From: Dolomedes plantarius
Taxonomy: Eukaryota > Arthropoda > Arachnida > Araneae > Dolomedidae
NCBI GenBank assembly: GCA_907164885.2
Contig: OU015500.1
Coordinates: 55,002,976-55,066,975, forward strand
Direction of reading: 5' to 3'
Length of the DNA: 64,000 nucleotides
Below, in pieces: positions 22,821 to 33,504 of this stretch (the stretch's first letter is position 1; the number at the start of each line of letters is the position of its first letter). Made by a program: the position numbers and the translations under genes. The notes beneath the pieces were generated by a model that did not search any database, was not told the origin of the DNA, and saw only the letters and a list, made by a program, of their open reading frames with translations.

Positions 22821-23123
22821 TCTATATATAAAACGTGTAAGTATGCGGCACAAAATCGACGATACTTCTATACTGACGAATGGCAACGGCTGCAACTACC
22901 AATGTAAACTTTAGCTGCCGTCCGCAATTTGCAACCGCGTGTCAACATGGATTTTTGCACTGAAATTAGAAATGCTCGAAAACAAGTTGCGCGATCAAGA
23001 AGAAATTGGGAACAGTTTTCAAGAAAGAAAGCGAAGAAATAATTCATTAAGAGAGAGGCGTGAAAGAGAGATCATAAACGATCGCGAAGTTAGGCTTAAC
23101 ATTCGCCAACATAGTAACCGATA
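22821..23123 (+). mobile_element. Helitron-like 5' end with N-terminal coding fragment
   Basis: Starts TCTATATATAAAACGTG, the form of many Helitron 5' termini (TC followed by TATATA..AAA). Within 130 bp a frame opens (22948 onward): MDFCTEIRNARKQVARSRRN, then highly charged RRNNSLRERREREI..NDREVRLNIRQHS, resembling the Arg/Glu-rich start of animal Helitron Rep/helicase proteins. It stops at ~23122, so neither Rep nor helicase is present. The base before TC is C, not the A expected from insertion at AT, which weakens the call. Confidence 0.4.
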
Positions 23124-23160
23124 ACCAGAAATAGTTAATTTTATCCACTTTTTTCAGCAC

Positions 23161-23280
23161 TTGCTGAATTTTTACTCCATTTTATAAGTGAAGAAATTTT
23201 CCCAACAATTGTTATTTGAAAAGATTAAGTGTATATATATCTGATTTGTGAGCAATAGCACTTACAGAGAGTGATGTAAT
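23161..23280 (+). repeat. Tandem duplication unit 1 (120 bp)
   Basis: Repeated at 23301-23423 (period ~140, roughly 80% alike), sharing CTGAATTTTTACTCCATTTT, the AGTGAA block and the closing CAGAGNGNGATGTAAT. Confidence 0.8.
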
Positions 23281-23300
23281 CCGTGCTATATTTTAGTACC

Positions 23301-23423
23301 TTCTGAATTTTTACTCCATTTTTTAAGTGAAAAATATTTTCCCCGACAATTTCTTATTTTATGTAATGAGAAAGTGTAGATATCTTAATTTTGAAAAATA
23401 GTACATACAGAGTGGGATGTAAT
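23301..23423 (+). repeat. Tandem duplication unit 2
   Basis: Diverged second copy of 23161-23280. The remaining sequence to 24018 is AT-rich and unassigned. Confidence 0.8.
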
Positions 23424-24018
23424 TTATAAAATCATTGGTGTTGGGTTTCTCAGTGTTACTTAATGAGAATTCGCATTTTTTAATCACGATGTTTAAGAAT
23501 CAGCCTTTTAGAGAATACCCCTTAACAGCGTATATTTATGATGACAGGTTATGGTAACAGACCTTACATATATTACTTTCAGTTGAGTTGTTTTGCAAAG
23601 AAAATATAAAACTAAAAGCGACCATAGCTGCTCGCTCAGCGACTAGTTTAAAAGAAAAATCTTTATTGCATAAAAATTTAGGTGAAATAAATTTTAGTAG
23701 TTCGAGTATTATTAAAATAAAACGTTGTTTATTGATAAGATATTTTAGAAAAATTTTACTATATTGAAGGTTCGTGCTGAGATGAATTTTCGTTGTATGG
23801 GGTTATTTCGTTATATTTCGTTTATACTACCTTAATAATTGCAATATGTGTTTTGAGAAATTCTGATTTTTATAATCAACTCTCTATCTCCTATAATACG
23901 CGAAGCCACAATGGAAAGTCGTCTCTGTTACATTTTTACTGAAAGAAAACATAAGTTTTTCTTCTCAATTTTTTCAACACTCGGAACCGTAAAACCAAAA
24001 TTACAGTGAAAGTAACTA

Positions 24019-25416
24019 CACTGCTGGCCACTGTAAATGCAACACCCTGAGGAAACATGCAAAATAACATGAAATTACAACAGGGTATTAGCGGTGGTGA
24101 GATATGCAAATGATTAGAATTTCAGCGCAGACGCACATCACGCGCGCCTGTAGCGCCAACTTCAAAGCGCTATTTAAGGCTTGGAGATTTCGACGTTCAG
24201 TTCGCAATTGTGTTTTTCTTGTGGTTTTTTCAAAAAACGATCAATTATGCTCGTCGAAAACAGCGATCATCTTTTGATCAAGTATCCGAGTTCGACAGAG
24301 GAAGGATAGTGGCCTACCGAGATTGTGGATTATCTTTCGGAAAATCGGTAGTCGTGTTGGACGAAACAAAACAACTGTAATGCGGATATGTGATCGTTGG
24401 TTGCAGGAGGGTACGACGGACCGGCGTGTTCGGTCGCATCCACCTCAGACGCTTCCACTTCACGTGATGACAGGCAAATTGTGCGCATGGCAGTGACGGA
24501 CGCTCAGTCACATCACGAACCATAGCACAAGCAAATGCAGTCTGTAACGCATCATCCAGTGTCTGCGCGTACCATTCGACGTGGTTTACAGCAGAGTGGT
24601 CTGTCCGCAAGACGTCCATTGCTTTAATCTACCCTTGACGCAGAACCACAGACGTCTCCGCCGCCAATGGTGCGATGACAGAAGATGTGGACGGCAGAAT
24701 GGAATGAAATTGTCTTTACTGACGAGTCACGCTTCTGTCTGCAACACCACGATGGGTCGCAATTCGAGTCTGGAGACACCGTGAAGAGAGGATGCTGAAC
24801 AGCTCGTTATGCACCGCCATCACTGTTCCTGCAACCGGTCCTACTCTCGCACACCTCTAGTACGCATTGCCGGTACTTTAAAACAGCACAAGCGCTACAT
24901 CTCCGAGGTGTTGGAGCCAGGTTGTCCTTCCTTACCTTCAGGGCTTGCCCACAGCCATATTTCAACGGGAGAATGCGCGACCACACGTGGCCGCATTGTC
25001 CAACGTTCTTCGTCAATCGCCAGATTGATTGCTTCCCTGGCCGCCTCGCTCTCCGGATCTCTTTCGCCGATAGAAAACATGTGGTCCATGGTTGCTCTAA
25101 CGATTGACCCAGATTCCATCCCCAGCTGCCACAGCAGATCAACTTTGGCAACGTGTGGAAGCTGCTTGGTCTGCTGTACCCTAAGAACTCATCCAAAGTC
25201 TCTTTGAATCAATGCCGAGGCGTGTGGCAGCGCGGTGATCTCCAACAATGGCGGCTACTCTGGCTACTGATTTTGGCAGGAACCACACTTCACCAGAAGT
25301 CTATAAATTTACTCATTTGGTACTTGGTCAACATGTTATCTACAAAATAAATTTTGTTGTCATATCTCTTGTGTCTTTCTTGGTGTTGCCAATTTGGGTG
25401 TGACCCAGCCAAGGTG
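24019..25416 (+). mobile_element. Decayed full-length Tc1-like transposon
   Basis: The left end CACTGCTGGCCACTGTAAAT follows TA (24017-24018). The right end, read inward from 25416, starts CACCTTGGCTGGGTCAC and contains GGCAACACC, a diverged match to the left end's GCAACACCC, and is followed by TA (25417-25418). Length is 1.4 kb, normal for Tc1. One transposase pseudogene on the plus strand. Confidence 0.75.
24245..25260 (+). pseudogene. Tc1-like transposase, heavily frameshifted
   Basis: Recognisable in pieces: SEFDRGRIVAYRDCGLSFRK and TTVMRICDRWLQEG (DNA-binding part, 24270-24420), WTAEWNEIVFTDESRFCLQ (first catalytic D, ~24690-24745), FQRENARPHVA (second block, where the canonical QDN reads REN, so the aspartate is lost, ~24960), and SPDSPG..SPIENMW-like remains (~25010-25085). 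At least four frame changes and a stop around 24795. Non-functional. Confidence 0.8.
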
Positions 25417-25503
25417 TATATTTCTAAAATCATGTCTTCTTTAATGTTTTATTATAAATATTATGTTATATTTATATGTAACATAATTCCATTTATATGT
25501 AAC

Positions 25504-25660
25504 AAAGTGCTTCCGCATTTATCGAAAGAAAAAAAAAACTTCGTGTGATGACTCAGAAATAAAATCAAGTAACAATAAAATGAAAAAAAACACACAATAA
25601 AATATATCACCTACATCAGTAGTAAATATTATATTTCTTATTGACAAATTACTAATGTCA
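25504..25660 (+). repeat. Direct repeat 2, copy a (~150 bp)
   Basis: Shares AAGTGCTTC, GTGATGAC(T/G)CAGAAA, AATAAAATATATCACCTACA and ATTGACAAATTACTAAT in order with 27045-27188 on the same strand, with small indels. Starts 88 bp beyond the Tc1 terminus. Confidence 0.85.
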
Positions 25661-27044
25661 GGAATAAAATAATTTCTTGGGTTAGAGAAGACATGTTGCG
25701 TTAATCCAAGACAGGCTGCAGCAAATCTGCCATAGCTGACAGTGTCGTTCAACTTGGTAAGCGGTTTTCGTGCCCTGTGTAGAAGCACTGAATATATAAT
25801 TCACCTTATGTGTGGTCGAAAGACGATGAAGAATAAATCTTTTATAAAAACTTCAGAGGCAAAAAAAATAAAATCTTGGTGGCATAAAAGAGAAGCTGTC
25901 TGTGTGGCCATTGATAGCGATCAAAATACTATAAATATTGAAAGATAGATGGTGACGTTATTTTAAGGCCCCAATAAACTTCCGATAATGATCAAAGTTG
26001 ATTTCAAACGAAAGTTATGGTGGGGATGTACTTGGTAGACAAGTGAAGCAGGAGTAGGTGAATAAGGGACCAATTGGGCAGGAACTTCTAAGAGAAAAAG
26101 CAGCCCATTGTCCAATGAGATAAAAGAGGCTGGGCCAAAATGGCCCAGTTAACGGACAAAAGCCCCGCCAACCAAAAAAGAAAAGAAAAAGAAACAATCG
26201 AGAGAAGGTCGGACAGATTGCGCTGGCTGTTCTCTAGAGCTCGGATGATAGAGAGTGCCGAATGAACTAACTGTCTCCGAGTCCTAGCGGAAGTTCCTAG
26301 AATCCCACATGATGATGCTGAATATGACATGATATGGACCCCTGTCAACAAAGTCATTTCAATCGCTGTATTCTTCAACACTTGTAAGTGCTTCTCGATA
26401 GATCCTAGAAATAATTACTTTGACCAAATGGATTGTCTCTGCTTCTGATTCCACATGTATTAAATGATAATATGAAGGGGAACCTTATTCTATTATTATT
26501 TCACTTTAAAAGACTTTTAACATTGTCAAATAAATGTATGATAAAGGTCAATTCTCTGTGTTTCCTTGCTTGCCCCAACACATGCACGAATCCATTGTTT
26601 TAAGGTTCTTTACAACCTATACCCTAGGTGCCATAATATATATGTATGCTGTTGAATATACTATGTGCATTACACGAATCTCTTCGTGTGACATTTTACC
26701 CAACCATAGCACTGATGGTATGAACTCTAGGGAAAAATTAATTGAAAGCATCTGGAATATATCAAGAAGAAAATAAACCTTGAAGGCACAGGCAGCCTAG
26801 TTGTAGCACTTTTGAGTAGGGGGGCGGCCGGATATGAGAATGTTAAATAATTAAACCGGTAAATCCATCCACGAAGCCATTGGTTGGGGGAAGGTGTGAA
26901 CCCCCCAGATATCTCCCCTAGGTGGCGATGGGTTCTATCAAAAGTGAGGTAGCACCAACTTAGGAATGTTGACTTACATGTATGGCGTTCCCAGACAAAA
27001 AATAGTCAACAATTTTCACTATTTTATGCGAATGTCTGAGGACA
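25661..27044. other. Intergenic between direct repeats 2a and 2b
   Basis: Unassigned. A small palindrome CTGGGCCA-AAA-TGGCCCAG lies at 26130-26148. Frames 26015-26197 and 26088-26381 (minus) overlap it and carry no domain signal. Confidence 0.4.
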
Positions 27045-27188
27045 AGTGCTTCTTCATTTACCAAAGAAAAAAACGGCGTGATGACGCAGAAAGAAAATCA
27101 GTAATGATAAAATAGAAAAAATAAACAATAAAATATATCACCTACAACAGAAGTAAATATTATGTTTGCTATTGACAAATTACTAATT
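27045..27188 (+). repeat. Direct repeat 2, copy b
   Basis: Second copy, 1.54 kb downstream. The 26.0-27.0 kb interval includes a GC-richer block (26040-26350 and 26800-26990) without a recognisable gene. Confidence 0.85.
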
Positions 27189-30001
27189 ATTAAAATTTAA
27201 ATAATGAACTAAAAAAATTCTCAGTTATTTTTTCGCTACACAGTAGCTTCCTGGTTTATTTCTTCTGTTCAGAAGGTGCATATCGTCTCATATCCGCAGG
27301 ATATTAAGTTTCTATTAAGAACAGATATATTTGAATGTACTGTGATTCTCCTTTAATGTAAAAATGATTATTTAATGCATTTAATATGTAGTGGAATAGC
27401 TTTATACATAATGAACAAAATAAATAATTTATTGACATCATTTCATTCAAATATTGTTTTTATTTTTTTTTCTGAATTCTACCTTGCTTTACATGGATTT
27501 AAAAACTCATACAGATAAACCACATTTTGCGTTAATAAAAAATTATTCCATATATATTTAAATTTATTTCGGAATCCTAATACTTATTCAATAAAGAAAA
27601 AAAAAATATTTAAAACAAAAATTACAGAAATCCATTTCACTCTCTCTATGGTGGAAACAATTTCCCTTTAATTACGTCCACATTGAGAAAATAAAATAGA
27701 ATTGGGTTTGAGACATCAAAAGAAAAGTACTTTAATATTAATGGAATTTTAGAAAGAAAATCTTTAGTTAGGTTGCTTCCAAGGGCAAAGATCAAACATG
27801 ATTTAAAAATTATAATTGAAAATAACTTTTTTTTCTTCCTTTTGCTCTCAAAATAATTGACCCGAAGAAAAATAATTATAATTGCATATACGTTTTTGGG
27901 GCAATATACCGTAGTAATCCACGGGAGCTTATCATATTTCTAATCAACCAAGTTTTGTTTGTTTAGAGAAGAATATTTTCCTAGTAAAATAGATGAATAA
28001 ATGTGATGTGAGACCTGCGATAGAATAGTTTAGTTTTTCTTTATATTATGTTTTTACTACATATAATCTTATGTTATTGCTATCCAAATTTTCGATTTGA
28101 AATGTTTTATTCTTCAATATTGGGTTTTAGAAGATTTGCCTAAGAGGGGGAAAAGACACATTGGTACAGCAGCTAATAATTTGTCAAGCAACGGGATTGT
28201 GATAAATACCAGTTTGCTTCATTGGCATTTCACGCACTGGTTTGTATAATGTCCTTATAGTGGTCAATAGGAACTGTTCTGGGATAAGAAAGTAGAATAT
28301 ATTGTTATGTCTGATTGTGCTTTAAATGATTTTCCTTACGCTTGTACAAAAAGTGAAACTCATAGAGGATAACTAGCTTCATTTCTTTTGTAGGACGAGG
28401 TGGTTATTTATAATTTTGAAATAGATTCAAGTGGCAATCAGACATAATTAAAGGTTTAGAGATCGAGTATACATTAGGGAGGATTAATGTATTTTATTGT
28501 TAATATCCACAGCATTAATTTTAAAATAAGCTATACTTTAAAAGTTACATATACTACATTAAAATATGATGAAATTTAAAGAACATGGATTATTAACAAT
28601 ACATAAACACATGTGGAAATCAGTTGTGGAAAGTTATGAGTTTTATGTATAGAAAATACCATTTTTTCTCTGTATATAATATACCCATATATATTTTGCA
28701 CGAGTAATCATTACATTTAGCAATTACACTGAGTTGCAAAATTTCCTAATCACTATACAGAAACGTATCGGAATTAACTGAAAGCTTCGCTAAAGGTTAA
28801 TTTATGTTTTTTTTTATGCCGGGAATATCGGTATCATGCTCAAAGTAAGTTTTTCGAAATTTAGGAGGATTTTGTTATATAATATATCATACGCGGCATA
28901 GATAAAACCTATTCAAGCATCCAAGGTAAACTGAACTGTGTCATTTCTACATTATTATTTCTTTTGCTCCACATCCTAAGGATATCAGTTTTCTATGTAA
29001 GGCACGACCAACAAAATCCATCTCCTATTTCATTTGCTTCTACAACCACAGTTACTGTTCTGAGTTCATGTTTTTCAAATGTATGACAGGTATGAAGAAA
29101 CGAGATTAAAAAATAACCATGTATGTGGAAACTTATAAAACTCATTCATTGATAATGACAAAAAAAATTGTGGGGAATAGTTAGACGAAGTCTATCATTC
29201 CACCATAGGCAGAAAGATAGACTTCATCTAATAGTCTCAGGTTTAGGCGTCATCTAATGGTTTTCATCTAATGGTCTCAGGTTAGATGAAGTCTATCATT
29301 CATCTATGTCTATCATTCCACCATAAGCAATCTACTGTTTCATTCCTCTTACGTGTATGTTGTCATTCTGTTACAATTTCTCCAATAAAAATCAACATAG
29401 CTTTCAAGGAGTTAAACATAATTTATTTGTCTCTATTTAAAGATAATAATGGGAATTTTCACTGATTTATCAATTATCACTCTCGCCTCTTTTCTTCTTA
29501 ATAATTATATACTTCATTTTTTACTTATGTGTGCATGCTTGTATCCGTCAGCGATAAAACGAATGAATCCGGATTGATACTCTACATCTTTTTATAAAAA
29601 AAAAGATAGAAATTCTAGAAATTACAACACTTTTTTCTTTTGTATTTTGGCTGTTTCTAGTTTTAACCTCATAATTAGTGTTTCAAATTGTTTAAAGCGA
29701 TGAGTGCAGACAGTCACATATTAACAAATATTTGTGAGTTTACAACTAACACAATAAATGGTAGCTTTAGTTTTACAGTATACATGTAGAACTATATAAA
29801 CTTGTTTCTGATCTGTCCAATATTAACATAATTTTGTAATTCAAACTTCTTCTATTGTAATTATCTCCTATTGTAATATACGTTGGGATACAAGCAATTT
29901 TCTCTTTAATTGATTGTATTATAAATCTTGCGGTATACAAAATAATGCATGGAACCTGGTTCTGCGCTTGCAATTTCGTCTCTTTCTTCTGTGTGGGTCA
30001 C
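27189..30001. other. AT-rich intergenic or intronic sequence
   Basis: No gene recognised. At 29170-29335 a small scrambled duplication occurs: two copies of AGTCTATCATTCCACCATA (~29188 and ~29309), with intervening TCATCTAATGGT units. Confidence 0.45.
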
Positions 30002-30264
30002 ATATCTGCGTTCGCTGTGTAAAGAGTGTCTGTCCAAGTGTGTAAAGTCCAAAATGGGCTAAAATGAGTTATCAACCAGGCATGTTTGAAAAATCAAGGG
30101 CTAATGCAGGTACAGAAAGCTTAGTCCAATTCCACTCCTAAATATTTTTATTCATCAGTGAAAATTTGGGATATGTGAAACATAACACAAAAGTTAGTTT
30201 CAATCCCGTTTTCTCAAAACTACGATTTTTGACTTGACACACTTTACACAGCAAACACGGATAT
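30002..30264. mobile_element. MITE with ~29 bp terminal inverted repeats
   Basis: The left end ATATCTGCGTTCGCTGTGTA and the inverted right end ATATCCGTGTTTGCTGTGTA match at 25 of 29 positions when extended through AAAG(A/T)GTGTC. Only 263 bp with no coding capacity. If the first TA of each end is the target duplication, the element starts TCTGCG/TCCGTG; superfamily is undecided (a Tc1/mariner-like TA target is possible). Confidence 0.75.
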
Positions 30265-31930
30265 TAAATCCTCCGGTTGGACTTGTTTTGCTTATTAGAT
30301 GACTTTTAATTCATTTAAGGTTATGTAGAAAAATCTGATAGATTTATCTAAAATATAAGACAGTTTAGAAATATGTAATACCTCCTCTTATACTTAAATT
30401 CAAAACACATATTTTGTTTAAAACTCCGCAAAACACTTCAGTGCAAACATAGCTAACTTTATTTCGGTATTTTTGGAATTGACATTTTTTTGTGCAAAAT
30501 TATTGTATTTACTGTTAGTGATTGCTTAAAACAATATGGAGGGATAAAAACCCAATTGATAGTTTTTAATAGAACTGCATCATATTTTTTCTAAGTGTTG
30601 CCGTTGAAGAATACTTCTTCCGTAGCCTCGATGCTTACGATGTTAGTTCACAATGTTAAGAAAAATTGAATGACAGACACAATCTTTGATACAAAATGTA
30701 AGATGATTTGTGTTAACAAGTTTTTATGTTACATCTCACGGCCATGGAATAAAGGTTTAATCAAGGGTAATTTTGTTAAATTTATACTTTGATTTAAATA
30801 CTTGAAACTTTCTGTGCAAGGGGTGAATTAGAACCAACCGGGGAAGTACTGTTTCAATTTAAGCCGGTTTTGAAAGACGATAAATCAATAAAATAATTTT
30901 AGTTGTGATTACGACAATCATAATAATTCAAAGCTATCCGCTTTCATTGATCATGATAAAAATATAGATGATGACATTTATTTGCTTGTCTTACAAACGA
31001 TGAAAAAAGGGAAAAATATAGAAAACAGTTGTTCATAAGACGTCCTGTAAATGACCTACGCAAAGTGCATTTTTTTAAGAAGATCTCTGAAAATAAATTT
31101 AGCACTTCTGGATTATACTCTGATAACATATTTGTCTTCCCCATTCTCTGATCAAATTAGGAGTTTAAGAATATTTTTGAAAGATTCACCATTAGGGTTC
31201 GTGAAAGATTATACCATTAAAAAGTCGGCTATTCCCTATCTTTTACAAGAACTAAGACCTTTCTTTTGGAGGAGGACAAGGTGGAGGAGGATGGAGGAAT
31301 AAGATAGAATAAAAGACATACTTTAGCCTAAACATTTTCCAAACGGAGCTTGCGTTTGGAATACTTTCAGAACTGATATTTGTGCATGCGTCACAGGAAG
31401 TATCGTATGACGTCAGATGACATTATGTTAATTAGAGAACAAATGGTGAACATAACAATATAGTATATCAGGTTGTTTGTATATTTTAGGAACATTATAT
31501 AAAGAACAAAGCAGTTCGAAGGCATACAGAAGTTTTCCAAATAATTAAAAGACTGCTTGCAAAAGTCTTCCGTATGCAAGTCACACGACGATATCAAGAG
31601 AGCGTTGAGGTACATAACAGGTTAAATTAATAATATCGGCTATAACGCATTAGTAGTACAGTCGATGTAGAATTAGTTATTGTGGAATTGATGGGGAAGT
31701 TGTCGGATATAAGTGACCTGCAAAAGGTAAGATGATTAGCGAGATACTTGCAAGTGCCTCAGTAAATAATGGTAGAGATTGTCGGTGTATCATTAAGCAC
31801 ATTAAAGAAGATTATGATATATCACAGAAGTTACCAATGTAAGGCCTCCATAGCACAAAGAGTGTGGAAGTTACACAAAAATAGAAAACTTTATACGGAT
31901 TGGACTACCTAAGATTCTATATCGCCAATA
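30265..31930. other. Intergenic, nothing recognised
   Basis: AT-rich. A purine-rich patch (GGAGGAGGACAAGGTGGAGG, ~31269-31288) is the only compositional oddity. Small frames without motifs. Confidence 0.4.
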
Positions 31931-31939
31931 TCAGCATAG

Positions 31940-32227
31940 TTGAATGCTAGTCGTAATGATCTTTATTCTTTAACAATGTGTCACGATATACATAAAGTCG
32001 GTATTTATGACCTTTCTGATATCCAGGAGACAGTAACTACTAAAACTGAAGCAAGACAATATGATCGTGAGTCATATGCTTCCACGATCGTAAGAACTGG
32101 AGTCCATATGATAGGCAACGTGTCATCATCTAGTCGAGTAAATCAACCTTCGCATACTTTCCAACCACTAGGAGATTATAATATGTTTGACGAACACACT
32201 CGAAAACATATATTCCCGACTTCTTAG
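31940..32227 (+). other. Unidentified 95-codon open frame, possible exon remnant
   Basis: The frame encodes a balanced, non-repetitive peptide (…HKVGIYDLSDIQETVTTKTE, RTGVHMIGNVSSSSRVNQPS, MFDEHTRKHIFPTS) unlike the low-complexity frames elsewhere in the AT-rich region. I do not recognise it. AG dinucleotides that could serve as splice acceptors precede it (e.g. ~31996-31998), but no matching donor or second exon was found. It could be a terminal exon of a host gene, a TE-derived piece or chance. Confidence 0.25.
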
Positions 32228-32920
32228 TGCGCACTGTCAAACATGAAGGGGGACCTATATTGCTGAGGGGGGTTTCTATCTCTTGTGATTTCCTTGGATC
32301 CTTAATATTATTTAGAGTCCCGTGACATCGTAAGCCTAAAAAACCATGCAGGCAGACTACTTGCATGCTATGTCACATGCATTATTCCCTAATGACCGTC
32401 CGAATTTGCAAGACGGTAGGCACTATTGGATCGTTTGAGACACGTCAATATGTAGTTTACGGAGCACAAAGATGAGATACAGCCTCTACTCTAACCACCT
32501 CAGTCCCCTGACCTTCATTTTACCGACGGAAAATTTGGATATAAAGTTTAGATCACTGTAACACTTCTGAAAAGTTCGGACACCTTTACCATTCGAAGCA
32601 ATTTGAATCGTTTAAATATGTATTGCGGAATGAATATTGCCTAATTCCACGGGACTTACATCACTCCATCCTTAGTCTAAATCATGATGTTTTGTATTCC
32701 AAAATTATGTCTACAGATTATTAATAAAGAGTTCTACAAAATCAATCAACGTTTCCAATTTTTTGATAACCAAACTTTATGTATAGTAAATTTCTTTTTT
32801 TTTTAAAGATTTTACTTTAAAATTTTTTTCGGTTGTTTGCATGATATTTTCAGGTGATAATAGCTGAAACAATTTCTCATAATGGAATAACTAAAAAAAA
32901 GTATTTTTAATGCTCAAAAG
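32228..32920. other. Intergenic, slightly GC-richer, nothing recognised
   Basis: 32228-32600 is less AT-rich than its surroundings but has no motif or repeat that I can name. Confidence 0.35.
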
Positions 32921-32924
32921 TTTG

Positions 32925-33185
32925 TCTTTTCTCTAAAATAGAGATGTTTTTATGTTTTAATTCGTCTGTTGTGTGTTTTATAAGAATGTTTTAGAACTGC
33001 GTATTGTAGTTGCAGTCAATTTTACTAGAACAAGTATTGAATATGCAAATATTAATGTTCCTTTGAGGATTAATTGAATATTTATATTAATTCATATTTT
33101 ATTTTGGAAGAACAAAATTTTACCTATATTAACATTAGGGAAAAATCCAGGAGATAAACACTAGTGACAAAAGCAATTCGTTTTA
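32925..33185 (+). repeat. Old tandem duplication unit 1
   Basis: Aligns with 33258-33504 (period ~325) through shared anchors in order: CTAAAATA..G.TGTTTTT, GATGTTTTAATT/TATGTTTTAATT, GTTTTA.AACTG, TTTTACT.GAACAA, ATTAATT, GGGAAAA.TC.AG and AAAAGCAATT. About 70% alike, so ancient. Confidence 0.65.
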
Positions 33186-33257
33186 AAAGAAATTTGAAAG
33201 TCCGAAGAAATAAATACAAATAAGTGAAATAAATTAAATTTTTTTTAATATTGTAAA

Positions 33258-33504
33258 GTTTGTTTCCGAACTAAAATAAAGGTGTTTTTTGATGTTTTAA
33301 TTATGTATTCAGTACTTTACATCAATGTTTTAAAACTGAATCTTGTCATTGCAGGAAATTTTACTGGAACAAATATAAACCTTTGAGAATTAATTAAATA
33401 ATATTAATTACTATTTTAATTTAAAAGCAGAACTATATATATTTAAACACCTGGGGAAAATTCAAGAAATTAACAATAGTGCTAAAAGCAATTTGTTCAT
33501 TAGT
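33258..33504 (+). repeat. Old tandem duplication unit 2
   Basis: Diverged second copy of 32925-33185. Confidence 0.65.

Noticed and set aside
26015..26381. Overlapping minus-strand frames in a GC-richer patch
   Set aside because: No conserved domain and each overlaps the other in different frames.
29173..29335. CRISPR-like or regulatory repeat cluster
   Set aside because: Only two copies of a 19 bp string with scrambled partial copies; a local duplication in a eukaryotic genome.
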